64,000 nt of DNA from Pseudomonas azerbaijanoccidentalis (lineage in GTDB: Bacteria > Pseudomonadota > Gammaproteobacteria > Pseudomonadales > Pseudomonadaceae), in assembly GCF_019145495.1 (NCBI RefSeq), contig NZ_JAHSTU010000001.1, forward strand, positions 434,001-498,000, given 5' to 3'. Position numbers and translations under genes: made by a program. Within the stretch, counting starts at the first letter, position 1. Each line of letters begins with the position of its first letter. Positions 26,719-39,400 of the stretch are shown piece after piece. A model generated the notes under the pieces. That model ran no database searches. It had not been told where the DNA came from and saw nothing but the letters and a program-made list of their open reading frames with translations.

Positions 26719-28064
26719 TACCAGCCACTCCAGGCCCGCAGCGTCGCCAAGGGTCGGCGCAGCAAGTAATAACCGAGCATCACCCGGCCGCCATACAGCT
26801 TCGCGGTGCCGTGCAAGCCCAGCCGGGCATGTTCCGGTGTGCCGTCGATACTCGCCAGCAAGCGGTAGGCAACCACGCCTTCATCGCTGGGGCGGGCCTG
26901 GTAGCTGGTTTCGAGGATCTTGCCCTTGAGCGGCGTCAGCGGGTATGCCGTGAGAAACAGCGTCACTTCGGCACCGGGTTCTAGCGCGATGGCATCCGCC
27001 ACGGCCAACTGAATCAGCATGGCCGGTTGGCTCGGGTCCGCCACCTGCATGATGCGCTCGCCAGTGACTACCGGTTTGCCCAGCCAATCGTTGGGGTCGC
27101 TGAACACTGCCACGCCACCCCGAGGCGAGAGAACTTTGGTGCGTTTGAGCTGCGCCTGCACCGCTGCGAGTTCAGCGCGACGTTGCTGGGCGCGGCCTTC
27201 GAGCAGGGTGAGTTCGCTTTTGCTTTGCGGGTTATCGAATGCCCGCTGGCTGGCAGCCTGCAATTCCGCATCGGCCACGGCCACTTCCTTGCCCAGCACT
27301 TCGGCGCGGCTGCGCAGGGTGGTTTCGTCCAGTGCAAACAGTGGCGTGCCCGAGTCGACGGGCTGATTGGGCCGGACCTGTATCTTTTCGATCACCCCAT
27401 CGATGGGCGAACTGATGATTTGCGCCTGACGGGAGACGATTTCCGTGGGTGCCAGCGCGGTTTGCCGCACCGGCAGCAACAGCAGGGCACCGAGCACGAT
27501 CAAGCCCAGCAGCCATTGCTTGCGATTGGGCCGCCAGCGACTGAAGCGCCGATGCCGGGTCAACGCTGCCCAGCAGTAACCCCAAGTGCTGACCAGGCCT
27601 TTGAGGTGCTGCCACAACACTGCGGGGGGCTCCTGATCGAGCAACAGAATCAACAAGCCCAGACGTTGCCCGTCACGGTTGTTGATCGGCACGCACCACA
27701 ACCCCGACGGCCACCATTCGCCCCAGCCTTCGGCAATGTCCGCCGGTGCCCCGGACGTATCCTGCGCCAGCCACACCGGTTCGCTGTCGACCACTTGCGT
27801 GGCCACCCACCGGCTGGCACGCCGTAGCCAAACCAGGTACGGCGAGTCTTCACTGGGCCGCGACAAGCCGGACACGTTCAACAGCCCCAGTGACGACTCC
27901 CGTTGGGCAAAGACCAACGCCTGATGGAAGGCGAGTAGCGGATACAGATCGTTGGCCATGCTGAATGCCAGAGCGTTGAGCGAGTCAGCCGCCATCGCCT
28001 TGTCACGCAGGGCGTCGAGTTCGAGCAGTAAATGAGGGTGGGGCAGCGGCTCATTCATTGTCAT
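26718..28064 (-). CDS. GAF-like domain fused to a HlyD-type periplasmic adaptor
   Basis: 448 residues. Residues about 10-165 form a cytosolic GAF-like sensor domain (LAFSMANDLYPLLAFHQALVF, LWCVPINNRDGQRLGLLILLL). One membrane anchor follows (about 183-200). The remainder is a lipoyl-like domain (APTEIVSRQAQIISSPIDGVIEKIQVRPNQPVDSGTPLFALDE), a helical hairpin and a barrel. ATGA overlap with the preceding HlyD gene and TAATG overlap with the protease-adaptor show tight coupling. The GAF part may sense a cytosolic ligand and gate export. Confidence 0.82.
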   Translation of the reverse strand: MTMNEPLPHPHLLLELDALRDKAMAADSLNALAFSMANDLYPLLAFHQALVFAQRESSLGLLNVSGLSRPSEDSPYLVWLRRASRWVATQVVDSEPVWLAQDTSGAPADIAEGWGEWWPSGLWCVPINNRDGQRLGLLILLLDQEPPAVLWQHLKGLVSTWGYCWAALTRHRRFSRWRPNRKQWLLGLIVLGALLLLPVRQTALAPTEIVSRQAQIISSPIDGVIEKIQVRPNQPVDSGTPLFALDETTLRSRAEVLGKEVAVADAELQAASQRAFDNPQSKSELTLLEGRAQQRRAELAAVQAQLKRTKVLSPRGGVAVFSDPNDWLGKPVVTGERIMQVADPSQPAMLIQLAVADAIALEPGAEVTLFLTAYPLTPLKGKILETSYQARPSDEGVVAYRLLASIDGTPEHARLGLHGTAKLYGGRVMLGYYLLRRPLATLRAWSGW

Positions 28065-28849
28065 GGTTGAGCACTGGTCTGGGCATTGTCCTGATTGAAG
28101 CGCGCAGTGCCGCTCATGCCGGCCATCAGGTCCGGGAATTTCTCATCGAGCCGGGCTTCCAGTTCAACGGTCTGGGCCACCGCGTCGACCCGCGAGTTGA
28201 TCGCACTGACGTGGGCCGGGTAGGTGTTGCCGGTTTCATGAATGTTCACTTGCAATGGCAGGCCAGGCTTGAGGGACTTGAGCAGGTTGGACGGCACGTT
28301 CAGGCGAACTTTCAAGGCGCCGTCGCTGACCAGGTCGAACAGCGGCGTACCGGCTGTCACGGTCTGGTACGGTTTGACGTAGACCTTGGCCACGCGCCCG
28401 GAAAACGGCGCAAGTACCTGGCAGTAACCGCTTTGGGCCACGCCCATGGCACGGGCACCGTCGGCTTTCTGCACTTCGGTGTTGGCCATCGAGACCTCGA
28501 TGTCACCGACCGCATTGAGCTGACGCAGCTGTTTTTTAGCCTCCAGGTTCTGTTTGGCCATGGCCAGTTCGGCGACGGCCACTTTGCTCCGGGCCTCGGC
28601 TTCGTTGCAGTTGAAACGGGCCAGCACATCACCTTTCTTCACTTGCTCGCCAAAACCGGTTTTCAGTTCGCCAAGGGTGCCGCTCATTTGGCTCGACAGC
28701 GTCGTTTCCAGTTCGGCGGCGAGCAATACGCGGATTGCGCTGGCGCTTTCAAGGGAGGGCGCCGAAGGTGCGTCTTCGGCATTGACCGGCAAGATCAGAC
28801 AGGCCAACAACAGGGCCCGGGTACGGGACTCACGGGCGGTTTTGCGCAT
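28061..28849 (-). CDS. HlyD-like periplasmic adaptor with cleavable signal peptide
   Basis: 262 residues. A signal peptide (about 1-24, ending V-N-A) replaces the usual membrane anchor. The rest shows the lipoyl halves SGTLGELKTGFGEQVKKGDVLARFN and QVLAPFSGRVAKVYVKPYQTVTAGTPLFDLV around a short coiled hairpin (about 75-130), and a barrel domain. Start overlaps the TolC-like gene end by 20 bases. It is probably the adaptor that contacts the TolC-like duct. Confidence 0.82.
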   Translation of the reverse strand: MRKTARESRTRALLLACLILPVNAEDAPSAPSLESASAIRVLLAAELETTLSSQMSGTLGELKTGFGEQVKKGDVLARFNCNEAEARSKVAVAELAMAKQNLEAKKQLRQLNAVGDIEVSMANTEVQKADGARAMGVAQSGYCQVLAPFSGRVAKVYVKPYQTVTAGTPLFDLVSDGALKVRLNVPSNLLKSLKPGLPLQVNIHETGNTYPAHVSAINSRVDAVAQTVELEARLDEKFPDLMAGMSGTARFNQDNAQTSAQP

Positions 28850-30365
28850 TCGGCATTCCTTGCTGAGAGATGAGCAGGCGCTGCTGCTCTTGTTGGTTCA
28901 AGGTGCGCTGGATTTCGCGGGCCAGAGTCTTGATGTCGTGTTGTTCGATTTCTGTCGGCAGGACATCCAGCCCCACGGAGTTGTACAAACGGCCCCATGC
29001 CGCCTGTGCGCTGGAGAACGCCGCTTCACGCTGGTAGCGTGAAAGCAGATAACGGCCCTCGGATCGAATCACCTCAAGCTCCGAACCCAATGCCCCGGTT
29101 TTAGCAGCCACGGCGTAGTCCAGCAGGCTGTGATCGACGCGAAGACTGTCTTCGGCGAACTGAACTTCCTGACGCGCCAGTTGGTAGCGCAGGGTACCGA
29201 CCCGTACCTGCGTCAGGATCGCCATGGACAACGCCACGCGCCGGGTGTCGTCGGTTTCGCTCTGGGATTTTTCCGCCGCGTTGAGTGCCGGCAGTTGCAG
29301 CAAGCGCAGCAGGTTCATCGACACTTGCAGGCCGGTGCCCATCCAGTCGCTGTTATAGAGGTACTTGTTGGAATCGTACTTGTAGCCGAAATCCACGCTG
29401 ACGTTAGGCCACAATTGCGCCTTGGCGATGTCCAGGTCTTTCTGATTGACCCGTTTGCGATACCACTCTTCCATGATTTCCGGGCGATGCTCCAGTGACA
29501 GCTGTTCGAGCTGCGCCATGCTTTGACGCACTTCCGGCAACGGCGGATCGGGCATCTCGGCCAAGACCATTTTCGACCCCGGAGGCAGCGACATCAGCGC
29601 GGCCAGTTCCGCCTGGGCGAATTCCAGGTCCTGGCGGCGCACGGTCAACAGGTAGATCGAGTCGAGGAGGGCGCGCTGGTAAGCGAGAATCTCCTGACGG
29701 GGCAACAGCCCACGCTGCTCCGCTTCCCGGGCAGAGGTCAGCGCGGTGTGGGTGCGCATCAACAGCTTGTCGACTTCGGGCATCAACCGTTGCGCGCCGA
29801 GCGCTCGCCAGTAGGCGTTACGTACGTCCTGCAGAACGTTTTGCGCCACTTTGCGTCGGCGTTCCTCGGCCATCAGGATCTGATCGGATTTTTGCTGGGT
29901 CCGGTAATAGGCCACGCCAAAATCCAGCAGGCTCCAGCTCAAGCCCAAGCCATACAGTTCGCGATAGCGTTCTTCGGAGGTCGAAGGGCGCAAGCTGACC
30001 TGGCGGTCCTCGATGCCGATTGACGTGCCACCGGAATCGTTGTTTCGCCCAGCGTAACCGGCCGAGGCCACCAGCCGCGGCAGCATCTCGTGGCTGGACA
30101 CATCGCGCAGGTCGGAGGCCAGGGCGCTTTCCATCAGTTTGAGGCGGTAATCGAGGTTGTATTTCAATGCCCGGGCCGCGGCTTCATAAAACGTGATCGG
30201 CGCCGTGACGGGTTCCTGGCCGGAGTACATGCGTGTCTGGTCGGCAATGATGCGCTGGCGATTTTCTTCATCGGTCGACGGCTTGGGCTCCAGCGATGAG
30301 CACGCGCTGAGCAGCACGGCAGAGGCCAGGGCGGTACTGAGGAATCGGGTCGCGTTTTTCCGCAT
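28830..30365 (-). CDS. TolC-like outer membrane factor lipoprotein
   Basis: 511 residues from the chosen start MRKNATRF, which gives a signal peptide with lipobox LLSAC (Cys about residue 22); AAAGGA precedes it. The frame is open upstream to 30521, but that part lies in the end of the giant gene. Long helices with OEP-like repeats are visible (AARALKYNLDYRLKLMESALASDLRDVSSHEMLPRLVASAGY and LEHRPEIMEEWYRKRVNQKDLDIAKAQLWPNVSVDFGY). It sits 43 bases after the giant protein gene, and so is the likely exit duct for it. Confidence 0.87.
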   Translation of the reverse strand: MRKNATRFLSTALASAVLLSACSSLEPKPSTDEENRQRIIADQTRMYSGQEPVTAPITFYEAAARALKYNLDYRLKLMESALASDLRDVSSHEMLPRLVASAGYAGRNNDSGGTSIGIEDRQVSLRPSTSEERYRELYGLGLSWSLLDFGVAYYRTQQKSDQILMAEERRRKVAQNVLQDVRNAYWRALGAQRLMPEVDKLLMRTHTALTSAREAEQRGLLPRQEILAYQRALLDSIYLLTVRRQDLEFAQAELAALMSLPPGSKMVLAEMPDPPLPEVRQSMAQLEQLSLEHRPEIMEEWYRKRVNQKDLDIAKAQLWPNVSVDFGYKYDSNKYLYNSDWMGTGLQVSMNLLRLLQLPALNAAEKSQSETDDTRRVALSMAILTQVRVGTLRYQLARQEVQFAEDSLRVDHSLLDYAVAAKTGALGSELEVIRSEGRYLLSRYQREAAFSSAQAAWGRLYNSVGLDVLPTEIEQHDIKTLAREIQRTLNQQEQQRLLISQQGMPNAQNRP

Positions 30366-30408
30366 GTTCAATCCTTTGTGTTCTTCTAAATTATTCGGTT
30401 CGACCACT

Positions 30409-33400
30409 TCAGTTCCCCCGGTTACCCGTGTGCAAGCGTTGGGCGGCATTGCGCAATTGCGCACTGAACCCCCTCGGCGCGGGGCGTTGCTCATGATGTG
30501 CTTCAGTTTGTGCGGGGCCATGGGTCAGGTCGGCCGCGCCAGTGGCGAACAAGGACGGGTCGCTCAACAAGCCGTCGGCCGTCAGGCTGGTGCGACCCTG
30601 GCGACCGAGGATCCACAGCAGGTCGAGATCGCTTTCCAGTCGGCTTTCGCGCACGGCTTGGGCGACGAATTGTCCGGGAACCAGACCCAAACCATTGCCC
30701 AGCGAATCGCTGTTGAGTTCACCGACGGCGGCCAGCCGCAGATTGCTGCCGTCGACACCCCAGGTCGAAAGCTCGTTGATCTGCGCCGCGCGCTCGACCA
30801 CGGGCGTGATGAAGATCGCCGGTTGTGGATCGGGGATCAGCAGGTTCCGCGCCTGGCTATTCGGGTCACGCTCGAAGTTATTGCCGCCCGGCGCAGGAAT
30901 GAACGGCGTGGCGACGTCCAGATTGATCAGCAGCTCGGCCTGATCACTGGCGCCGTTGATGTCGTTGATCGTGTAAGTAAAGACATCCTGAAGGACTTGC
31001 CCCAAACCGGCGGCGGCCAACACCAGCGGGTTGTTCTGGTCGATGGTGTAGGTGAAGGCGCCGTCGGCGTTGAGCACCAGGGTGCCGTAGAGGCCGATGA
31101 TCGGCTGACCGATCACGCCTGCCGTGCCACTTCCGCCTTCGGCCCCGGTGCGCACGGCCACCACTTGCAGGTTGTCGTTGGCGTCCACATCACCGTCGTT
31201 GGGCAATACATTCCCGGTGGCTTGCGGCGCAGGCGTCTGGTCGCTGGCGGTGACGCTGTCGTTCTGCGCCACGGGCGCGTCGTTGGCGCCCTGGATGACC
31301 ACGGTCAACCGCGCATCCGACGTCGCCCCCGCCGTATCGGCCATGCGGTAGGTGAACGTTTCGCTGAGGGTGTCGCCAGCGGTGCGCAAGGCCTGGACCG
31401 TTGGGTTGCTGTTGTCGATCCGGTAGGTGTAGCTGCCATCGGCGTTGAGCACCAATTGCCCGTAACGCCCGATCAGCACCTGGCCGACCGCACTGGACTG
31501 GCCGGTTTCGCTGGTGACGCTCAACACCTGTTTGCTTTCGCCGTTGGCCACGCTGTCGACGTCGGTATCGTTGGCCAGCACGTTGCCCGTGGCATCGGTG
31601 CCCGGCGTGCTGTTGGCCACGCCGCCGGCTTCGAGTGCCGTGGAGCCATCGTCTTGAGCATTTGGTGTGTCATTGCGGCCATCGACGGTGATACGTAACT
31701 CGGCGAGGCTGGTGGCGCCCCAAAAGTCGACCACGGTGTAGCTGAACACTTCGTTGAGGGTCTGTCCGCTCTGGCGCAGGGCTTGAACCACTGCGAGGCT
31801 GTTATCGACGGTGTAGGTGTAGCTGCCGTCGGCATTGATCAACAGATCGCCATAAAGCCCACGCAATGCAGTCCCCACGGCACCGACCGTGCCGGTGTCG
31901 GCGAGGGTGCCAGTGCGGATGCCGATGATGTGCAGCGCGTCACCTTCATTGTCGGTGTCGTTGTCGAGCACGTTGCCACCGGGATCGATGCCCGGCTGTG
32001 TGTTGTTGACACCCCCGGCTTCGACGGCGGTGGCTTCATCAGGGCTGGGGATCGGCGCTGTGTTGCGCCCGCGGACAATAATGTGAATCTCTGCCAGATC
32101 GGTTTGCCCGCCACGGTCGGTGACCTGATAAGTGAAGCGCTCGTTGAGCAACTGCAACGGCCCCAAGGCCACTACCGTCGGATTGCTGGAGTCGACGTTG
32201 TAGGTGAAATTGCCATCGGCACCGATGATCAACTGCCCATACAAGCCATTGATCACGGTGCCATTGGTGTTGTCGGTGTTTGCGTTCACGGTAGACAGCG
32301 CCACGCCCGCATCTTCCCTGCCAAAGCGAATACCGGTGACTTGCAGGGTGTCGCCCTGGTCGACATCGGTGTCGTTGGGCAGCACATTGCGAATCGGATT
32401 GACGCCGTTACCGGAGCCGTCGTCGGCAACCGCAACGGCGGTATCGTTGCTGGCCACGGGGGCATCCCAGGCGCCGTCGATACGGATGCTCAACTGCGCG
32501 GCGTCGCTCGCACCCGCTGTGTCGCGCATCCGGTAGGTAAAGGTTTCCACTAGTGAATCGCCAACTTTCAGGGCTTGCACCGCTGCGAGGTTATTGTTCA
32601 GCACGTAGCTGTAGGTGCCGTTGGCGTTGATGGTCAGTGTGCCGTAGAGGCCGTTGAAAGTTTGCGTGACGCCGACGGCGGTGAAGGTGCCACCGGCCGC
32701 TTCAGTCCCACTGCGAATGTCGGTGACGATTTTGATGTCGCCGGCATCGACGTCGTTGTCGTTGGTCAGCACATTCCCAGCCGGATTGACGCCTGCCGTG
32801 CCATTGGCGGTGCCGCCGGCTTCCACGGCCACCGTGCTGTCATCGACCGCCAGCGGGTTGTCGTTGGTGCCGCGAATGGTAATGGTCAGGGTGGCGGTGC
32901 TGACCGCACCGGCTAGGTCGCGGATCTGATAAGTGAACGTTTCAGTCAGCGTGTCGACGTTGGTGCGCAAAGCCTGGACTTGCGCATTGGCGTTATCGAC
33001 CACGTAGGTGTAGTTGCCGTCCGCGCCCAGGGTCAACGTGCCGTAAGCACCGGCGAAACCGCTGCCGATAACGCCTACCGCACTCCCTTGGCTGAGCCCG
33101 CTCACACTGATGACTTCACCATTGCCATCGACGTCGCTGTCGTTGGCCAGCACGTTACCGCTTGGGTTGATGCCCGGCGTGGCATTGGCCAGGCCACCGG
33201 CCTCGACGGCAGTGTTAATGTCATTTTGCGCGACAGGGGTGTCATTACGGCCCTGGATGCTGATGTTCAACGTGGCGCGATCAGTGGTCGCGGCGGCATC
33301 GATCACCTCATAGCTGAAGCTGTCGATCAGGCTGTTGCCGGCACGCAGGGCTTGAACTTCGGCCATGGTGTTGTCGAGCCGGTAGCTGTAGCTGCCATCG

Positions 33401-36400
33401 GCATTGAGGGTCAGCCAACCGTAGGTGCCACGCAATTCACTGCCCAGGATTCCCGCTGTACCGGTGCCGGCTTCAGTGCCGGTACGCACCGACGATACGG
33501 CGCGGGTTTCGCCATAATTAAAATCAGGTAAGTCGCTTGGCACCTCGCCGCCATCGACGTCTGTGTCGTTGTCCAGCACGTTACCGACGGGGTCCTGGCC
33601 TGGCTGATTGTTATTCAAACCACCAGCCTCGATGGCGGTACCGCTGTCATCGTTGGCGATCGGGTTGTCGTTCTGGCCTCTGATCAGCACGATGATTTCT
33701 GCGGTGTCGGTTTCCGGGGTCGCGCCAACGCCATCACTGACGGTGTAGGTGAATCGCTCCGACAACAGATCGACGCTGCGACGCAGCGCCTGTACGTCGG
33801 GATTGCTGTTGTCCACTTCGTACACATAGCTGCCGTCAGGGAAAATCGTCAGCGTCCCATAGAGCCCGGCCAGCACAGTACCGCCGAGGTTGACCGCGAT
33901 AGGGGTGCCGGGATCTCCGGTAGCACCGACCTTGATCAGCGTGACGGTCAACGGGTCGCCATCAGGATCGGTGTCATTGGCCGTCACATCGCCTGAAGGA
34001 TTATTACCCGGTGTGTGGTTATCGATGCCGCCCGCTTCGGTGGCGACGGCGATCACGTTTTGCGCCACGGGTGGATCGTTGACGCCGTGGACGGTGATGA
34101 CCAGTTGCGCAGTGTCGGTCAGGCCCTTGGTGTCGGTGATTCGGTAAGTAAAGAACTCGCTCAGGGTCTGACCCGGCGCCAGTGCCTGAACGGCAGCGTT
34201 GGTGCTGTCGACGTCGTAGAAGAACGAACCGTCGGCGCCGATCCGCAGCGTGCCGTACAGGCCGACCACCACCGTACCGTTGGCTGAAGTCGTACCCGTG
34301 CTGACACCACTCAAGACATCGACAGCAGGGTTGTAGGCGGCTTCGCTTTTGTTGATCACACCATTGACCAGGAGTTGACTGCTGGGTTGATCGGCGGCGT
34401 CCACGTCCTGATCAACGCCATTACCGCCAGGCTGAGTGATCGGCCCGGGGCGGCTCGGGAACTGCACGACGTTGCCGGTCGGGTTGCTTTCCGAAGCCGT
34501 GCCATTGGTTGAAGCGGCTTGGGCCGAAGCTGCATCATCGCTGGCCACCGGGTTGTCGTTGGCCCCCTGAACCACGATGCGCAGTTGCGCGACATCATCC
34601 AGGCCACCGGCGTCGGTGACCCGATAGCTGAAGAACTCAATCAATTGTTCCCCGGCACTCAAGCGCTGCACCGTGGTGCTGCTGTTATCAATGACGTAGG
34701 TGTAAGTGCCATCGGGGTTGATGGTCAGCGTGCCGTAGAGCCCGGTCACGTTGGTGGCGCCGGCCACCGGAGTGAACGGTGCGGTACCGGCTTCGGCCAC
34801 CGGGCGTATACCGGTGACGGTTTTGCTTTCGCCGTTGGCGAGGCTGTCCACGTCCGTGTCGTTGGCCAATACGTTACCGGTGGCGTCGCTGCCCGGCGTG
34901 CCGTCCGCGATGCCACCGGCCTCAACTGCAACGCCGTTATCATCCACGCCTTGCGGCGTATCGTTGGCGCCCTGAATGGTCACGGTCAAGGTCGCCCCGG
35001 AATGGGCGCCGCCCAGGTCGCTGAGGGTGTAGTCGAAACGGTCGGTCAACGTCTGGCCCGACAGGCGCAACGCCTGCACGGTCGCGTTGTTGTTGTCGAC
35101 CACGTATTCATAGGCCCCGTTGCTGCCGATCAGCAACTGCCCATACTGGCCGTTAATCACCACCGCGCCGGTAATCGCTGTCTGGATGCCTGAGGCAGGG
35201 CCGACCGACACCAGATTCAACCGGTCGGCATTGGTGGCGATGTCGACGTCGGTATCGTTGGCCAGCACATTGCCGCGCGGGTCGATGCCGATCGAGGCGT
35301 TGTTGGTGCCACCGGCCTCGACGGCGATGGCCGTGTCGTTGACGCCAACCGGCGTGTCGTTGACCGCCGCCAGGATGATTTGCAGGGTGTCAGTGTCGAT
35401 CAGTGCGTCGGTCGCCGTACCCGGAAGGCCATCGCCATCGGCGTCGCCATAATTGCCCAGGTCATTGCTGATGACGGTCAGTGTGTCGGTGCCGTTGAAG
35501 TTGGCGTTGCCCAGATAGCGCAGGCTGGCCAATGCCGTGTTGATGTCGGCGAAGTTGCCGGTCAGGGTCAGGTTCGCCGTATTGGCGCCGCTGACCGTAA
35601 CACCTGGCACCGCGGCGCCGAGAAACAGCGTGCCACTGTTGACGCGCAAGATGACGCTGAGGGTGCGGTCGTTGACGTTCGGATCTCGGTCGACATCCAC
35701 ATCGGCAACGCTGATGCCGCCGATGTTCAGCACAATGTCCTCCTGGCCTTGCTGGGTGCCGGGGAGGGTATTGACTGGTGCGTCGTTCTGCTCGACATAA
35801 CCGGCATTGGCCGCTTGCGTATCGGCATCGCCCAGGGTGATGGTGATCTGGCCCAACGTGCCAGCATCGGTATCGACCCGCACGCGCAAATCCCCCAGCG
35901 GCTGCGGGTAGCTGATCAGGCCGGCCGGTACGTCGATGCGGAACACACCCAGCGGCAACACGCCAAAACGGTACTGGCCGTTGGCATCGGTCACCGTGGT
36001 GAATTGCAGGTTGTCAGCCGTGGTGTCGAGCAAACCGTCGGCACCGGCCCAGGTGAGGGTCACGGTCTGGCCGGCCAGGCCTGCACCGTCGGGCGTGGCG
36101 CTGGTGGTCGGTGTCGAGGTGTCGTTCCACAAGGTGCCGGTGATGACGCCGAGCCCGGCGTTGTCGCGCAGGATGTACTGGTTCGGACCGACCGTGCTGC
36201 CGGTGCGCTCGCCATCGACCGCGCCGTCGGTGCCGACGCTGTTGCCGCCCCAACTGGTGAAGTCTTCGGGCAGGCTGCTCCAGGTCAGCGTCGCGTTGCT
36301 GCTGGCGACAATGCTGTCATTGGGCAGGGTGACCTGATAGCGGACTTGAATCTGCGCACCCACGTCCAATTGATCGAAATTGACGCTCAAGCCACCGGTG

Positions 36401-39400
36401 GTGCTGAAGCTGATACCGGCAGGCAGATTGCCCGGGCCGTACGTGGTGCCATTGAGGGTCACGCTGACCAATGTGTAATTGCTGCCACCGGCAAAGCTGT
36501 CGCTGACCTGCGCGTCGAACGCAGGCAGGCCGCCGTTCTGGGTGAAGCTGAGTTGTACTGTCGCTTGGCCTGCGGTGCCGGCAGGATTGGGGTTGAAGGC
36601 GACGATCTGTTTGTCCAGACCGCTGAAGCTCGGCTCGACGATACGCTCGAACACGGTATCGCTGACGGCTCGCCCAGCGCCACCGACAATCTCCAGCGCC
36701 GTGACACCCAGTTGTGCACCGGCAATGTTGCTGGCGACGTTGGTGACCCGAACGTTGAACTCGATGGAGATGCCTTCCAGGTCGTCGTCATTGCCGTTGC
36801 CGTTGACCACGTTACCAAGGTTGAAGGTCACCACCTGGCTGCCATCGGGGTTGGTGATGACGGTCAGGCGGCTTGGGTCGAACACGCCATTAGGTGCAAG
36901 CCCCGACAGGTCGGGCGTGATAGGCAGGGCCTCGGAGCTGTTTTCATTGCCGTCGATGTCCAGGGTGCCACCGACGATCAAGTTGGCGTCGCTGGTCAGC
37001 CCGCCATTGGAAATGAACGCGATGCGCAGCGCATTCACCAGCGCGTCTGGAGAAATGAACTGCAGGCCGTTCGCCAGGGTGATCTGGATCTGGTAGTTGG
37101 GGTTGTTGCCCTCCGGCACCAGAACAACGACCCGATAGCGGATCACTTCACCGACGGTCACCTGTTCCACCACCGCTGTGGTCGGCGCCGGAGCGGGGCT
37201 GTCCGGCAGGCCGCCGACCCGGGAGATTTCTATGGCCTGGGCTACCGGCACCACCAAGGTGGAAAGGTTGCGGTAATCGTTGAGGCTGCCGCCATTGAGC
37301 GTGCCGTCGACGCCCGTGCGCTCGCCGCTTTGTGTGCCGTCGAGGCTGGTCCACTCCACCGCGGCTACGTTGGCGAAGTTGGACTGGGAGGCCGCGGTGG
37401 CATTTACCACCCCGGTGATGCTCAGGACAATGCTGCCGCCCTTGGCGATGTCGATGTTGGCCCCACTGGCGGTACGCAACTGGCCGCCGACCAGCTCGAA
37501 GTCGACACCGCCATTGTTGGTGGCGCCGTTCTGATACAACACGCCGACCAGCGTTACGCCACTGAGTTGGGTCGGCAGGTTGTCGAGGAAACTGATGTCG
37601 AAGGCATTGAAGTCACTGCCGCCATTACCATTGCTGATGGTAATGGTGAAGCTGACGGTGTCGCCCTGGTCGTAGCCGCCGGTGCCGGCTGTGGAGGTCA
37701 GTACCTGAGTGACCTGCAAGGTCGGCTCGCGAACGGTCACGGTCGGCAGGCCGCCACTGGCGCCGATGTTGCGGTCCACAGCAACGTTGCCGTTAGGGGT
37801 ATCGGAATCCGGGTCGCTGAAGGTCAATTGCGCATTGTTTTGCAGCAATACATTCGCCTGGTTGCTGATGACGTTATTGGCCACCAGTTGCAGGCGAATC
37901 ACGAAGGTGTTGTTGCCGGCCTGGTTATCGGCGGAAACGCTGGACACACTGAACGTCCAGCGCGCATCGACACCATCGGCGCCGAGCGCGCCACCGACAC
38001 CGGCAAAACCGCTGATCAGCACGCTGCCGGCGAAATCTGCACCCAATGCGCCGCTGCCGGCACGAGTGGTGATGATCTGGTAACCCAGGCCGCTGTTGAA
38101 ACTGGTGTCCAGGCGCATGCCGGGCGGGATCAGATCATTGATGCTCAACGTCTGCGTGGTGCCCTCCGGCAAGGTGACCACGATGTCATAGCGCATGCTT
38201 TCGCCAATCACCAGATCGCTGCCAGTGGTGTGGGTGACGCTGGAGTCGCCGTTGTCCAGCGTGCCGTCGGCGAAGACTTTAGTGATGACCGGCGCGGCCA
38301 CCTGCTGGTTGGCCAGGTCGGTGAGGTCGACGGGTGTGAAGTCGGTGCCGCTGTCGACGCTCGCGTAATTGCTCAGGGTGGCTGTGGATTGCAGCGTACG
38401 GCTGGCTTCAATCGAGCTGCTGACCACCACGTCGTAACTGATGACCACCACATTGGCGCCACTGGTGTCCGCTGTCGTGCCGCTGCGGCCGGCGAGGAGG
38501 GTGGCCTGGCCTCCAGCGTCGAGGAAGGTGACCTGGTTGCCGGTCACGCTGTAATCGGTGCCCAGCACCAGCAACGTGCCGTCCCCGCGATAAATTTGCA
38601 GGTTGGCTGCCGCCAGACTGCCGCCGACGAAGCTCAGGCCAGAGGGCAGGGTGATGCTGGTGCTGACATCGAATGCACCGCCACCGCCGGTGTTCTCAAT
38701 GGCGGTGACCATCCGCAGGCTGTCACCCCCATCGATGTTGATGATGTTGCCGTCCACCGCCGACAGGTCGGTGACGCTGCCATTGAACGGCACGCCGCTG
38801 CTGCCCGGCGGATTCCAGCTGCCGGTGGTATTGCTGACCGTGCCGTTGGATCCCGAGACCACGCCGTGCTTGATGTTCAGCACAGGTTCGGCCACCGAGA
38901 CAATGGCCACCACGTCGGAAGAAATCAGCGTGCGGTCGGTGAGGGTGGTTTGTTGGGTCGATTGCGCCAACACATCCAGGGAACGCTGGTCGGCAAACGG
39001 CTGGTCGCCGACTCTCACGGTAAAACGGACGACGATGCGACTGCCGGTCGTGGTGTTTGTGGCAAAGCTGCCGAAATCGAACACCACCGCGTTGCCATCG
39101 GCACTGGTGACACTGACGACCCCGCCGGCATTGGTGTTGCCGGAGCCAAGCTGCCACTGACCGACGTCACTGCCCGAGCCCCACGTCACGCCGGTCACGT
39201 TGAACAACGGCAACGGCAAGTAGGCGGTCAGTTTGAATTGCTCGTAATCGCCAGTGACCAAGTCATAACTGAGTTCGAAGGTCACTTCATCGCCGGGCCG
39301 CAGTTCGCCATTGGCCGGTGGTGTGCCGTTGTTGACCTCCACCAATTGAATGTCGACGTTGCTGGTGGGTATCGCACTGGTGGTGGCCGAATTATCGGTT

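Noticed and set aside
30930..35370. Possible CRISPR or satellite array because of regular spacing
   Set aside because: Period is about 400 bases, the units are coding and diverged, and they encode VCBS-type repeats.
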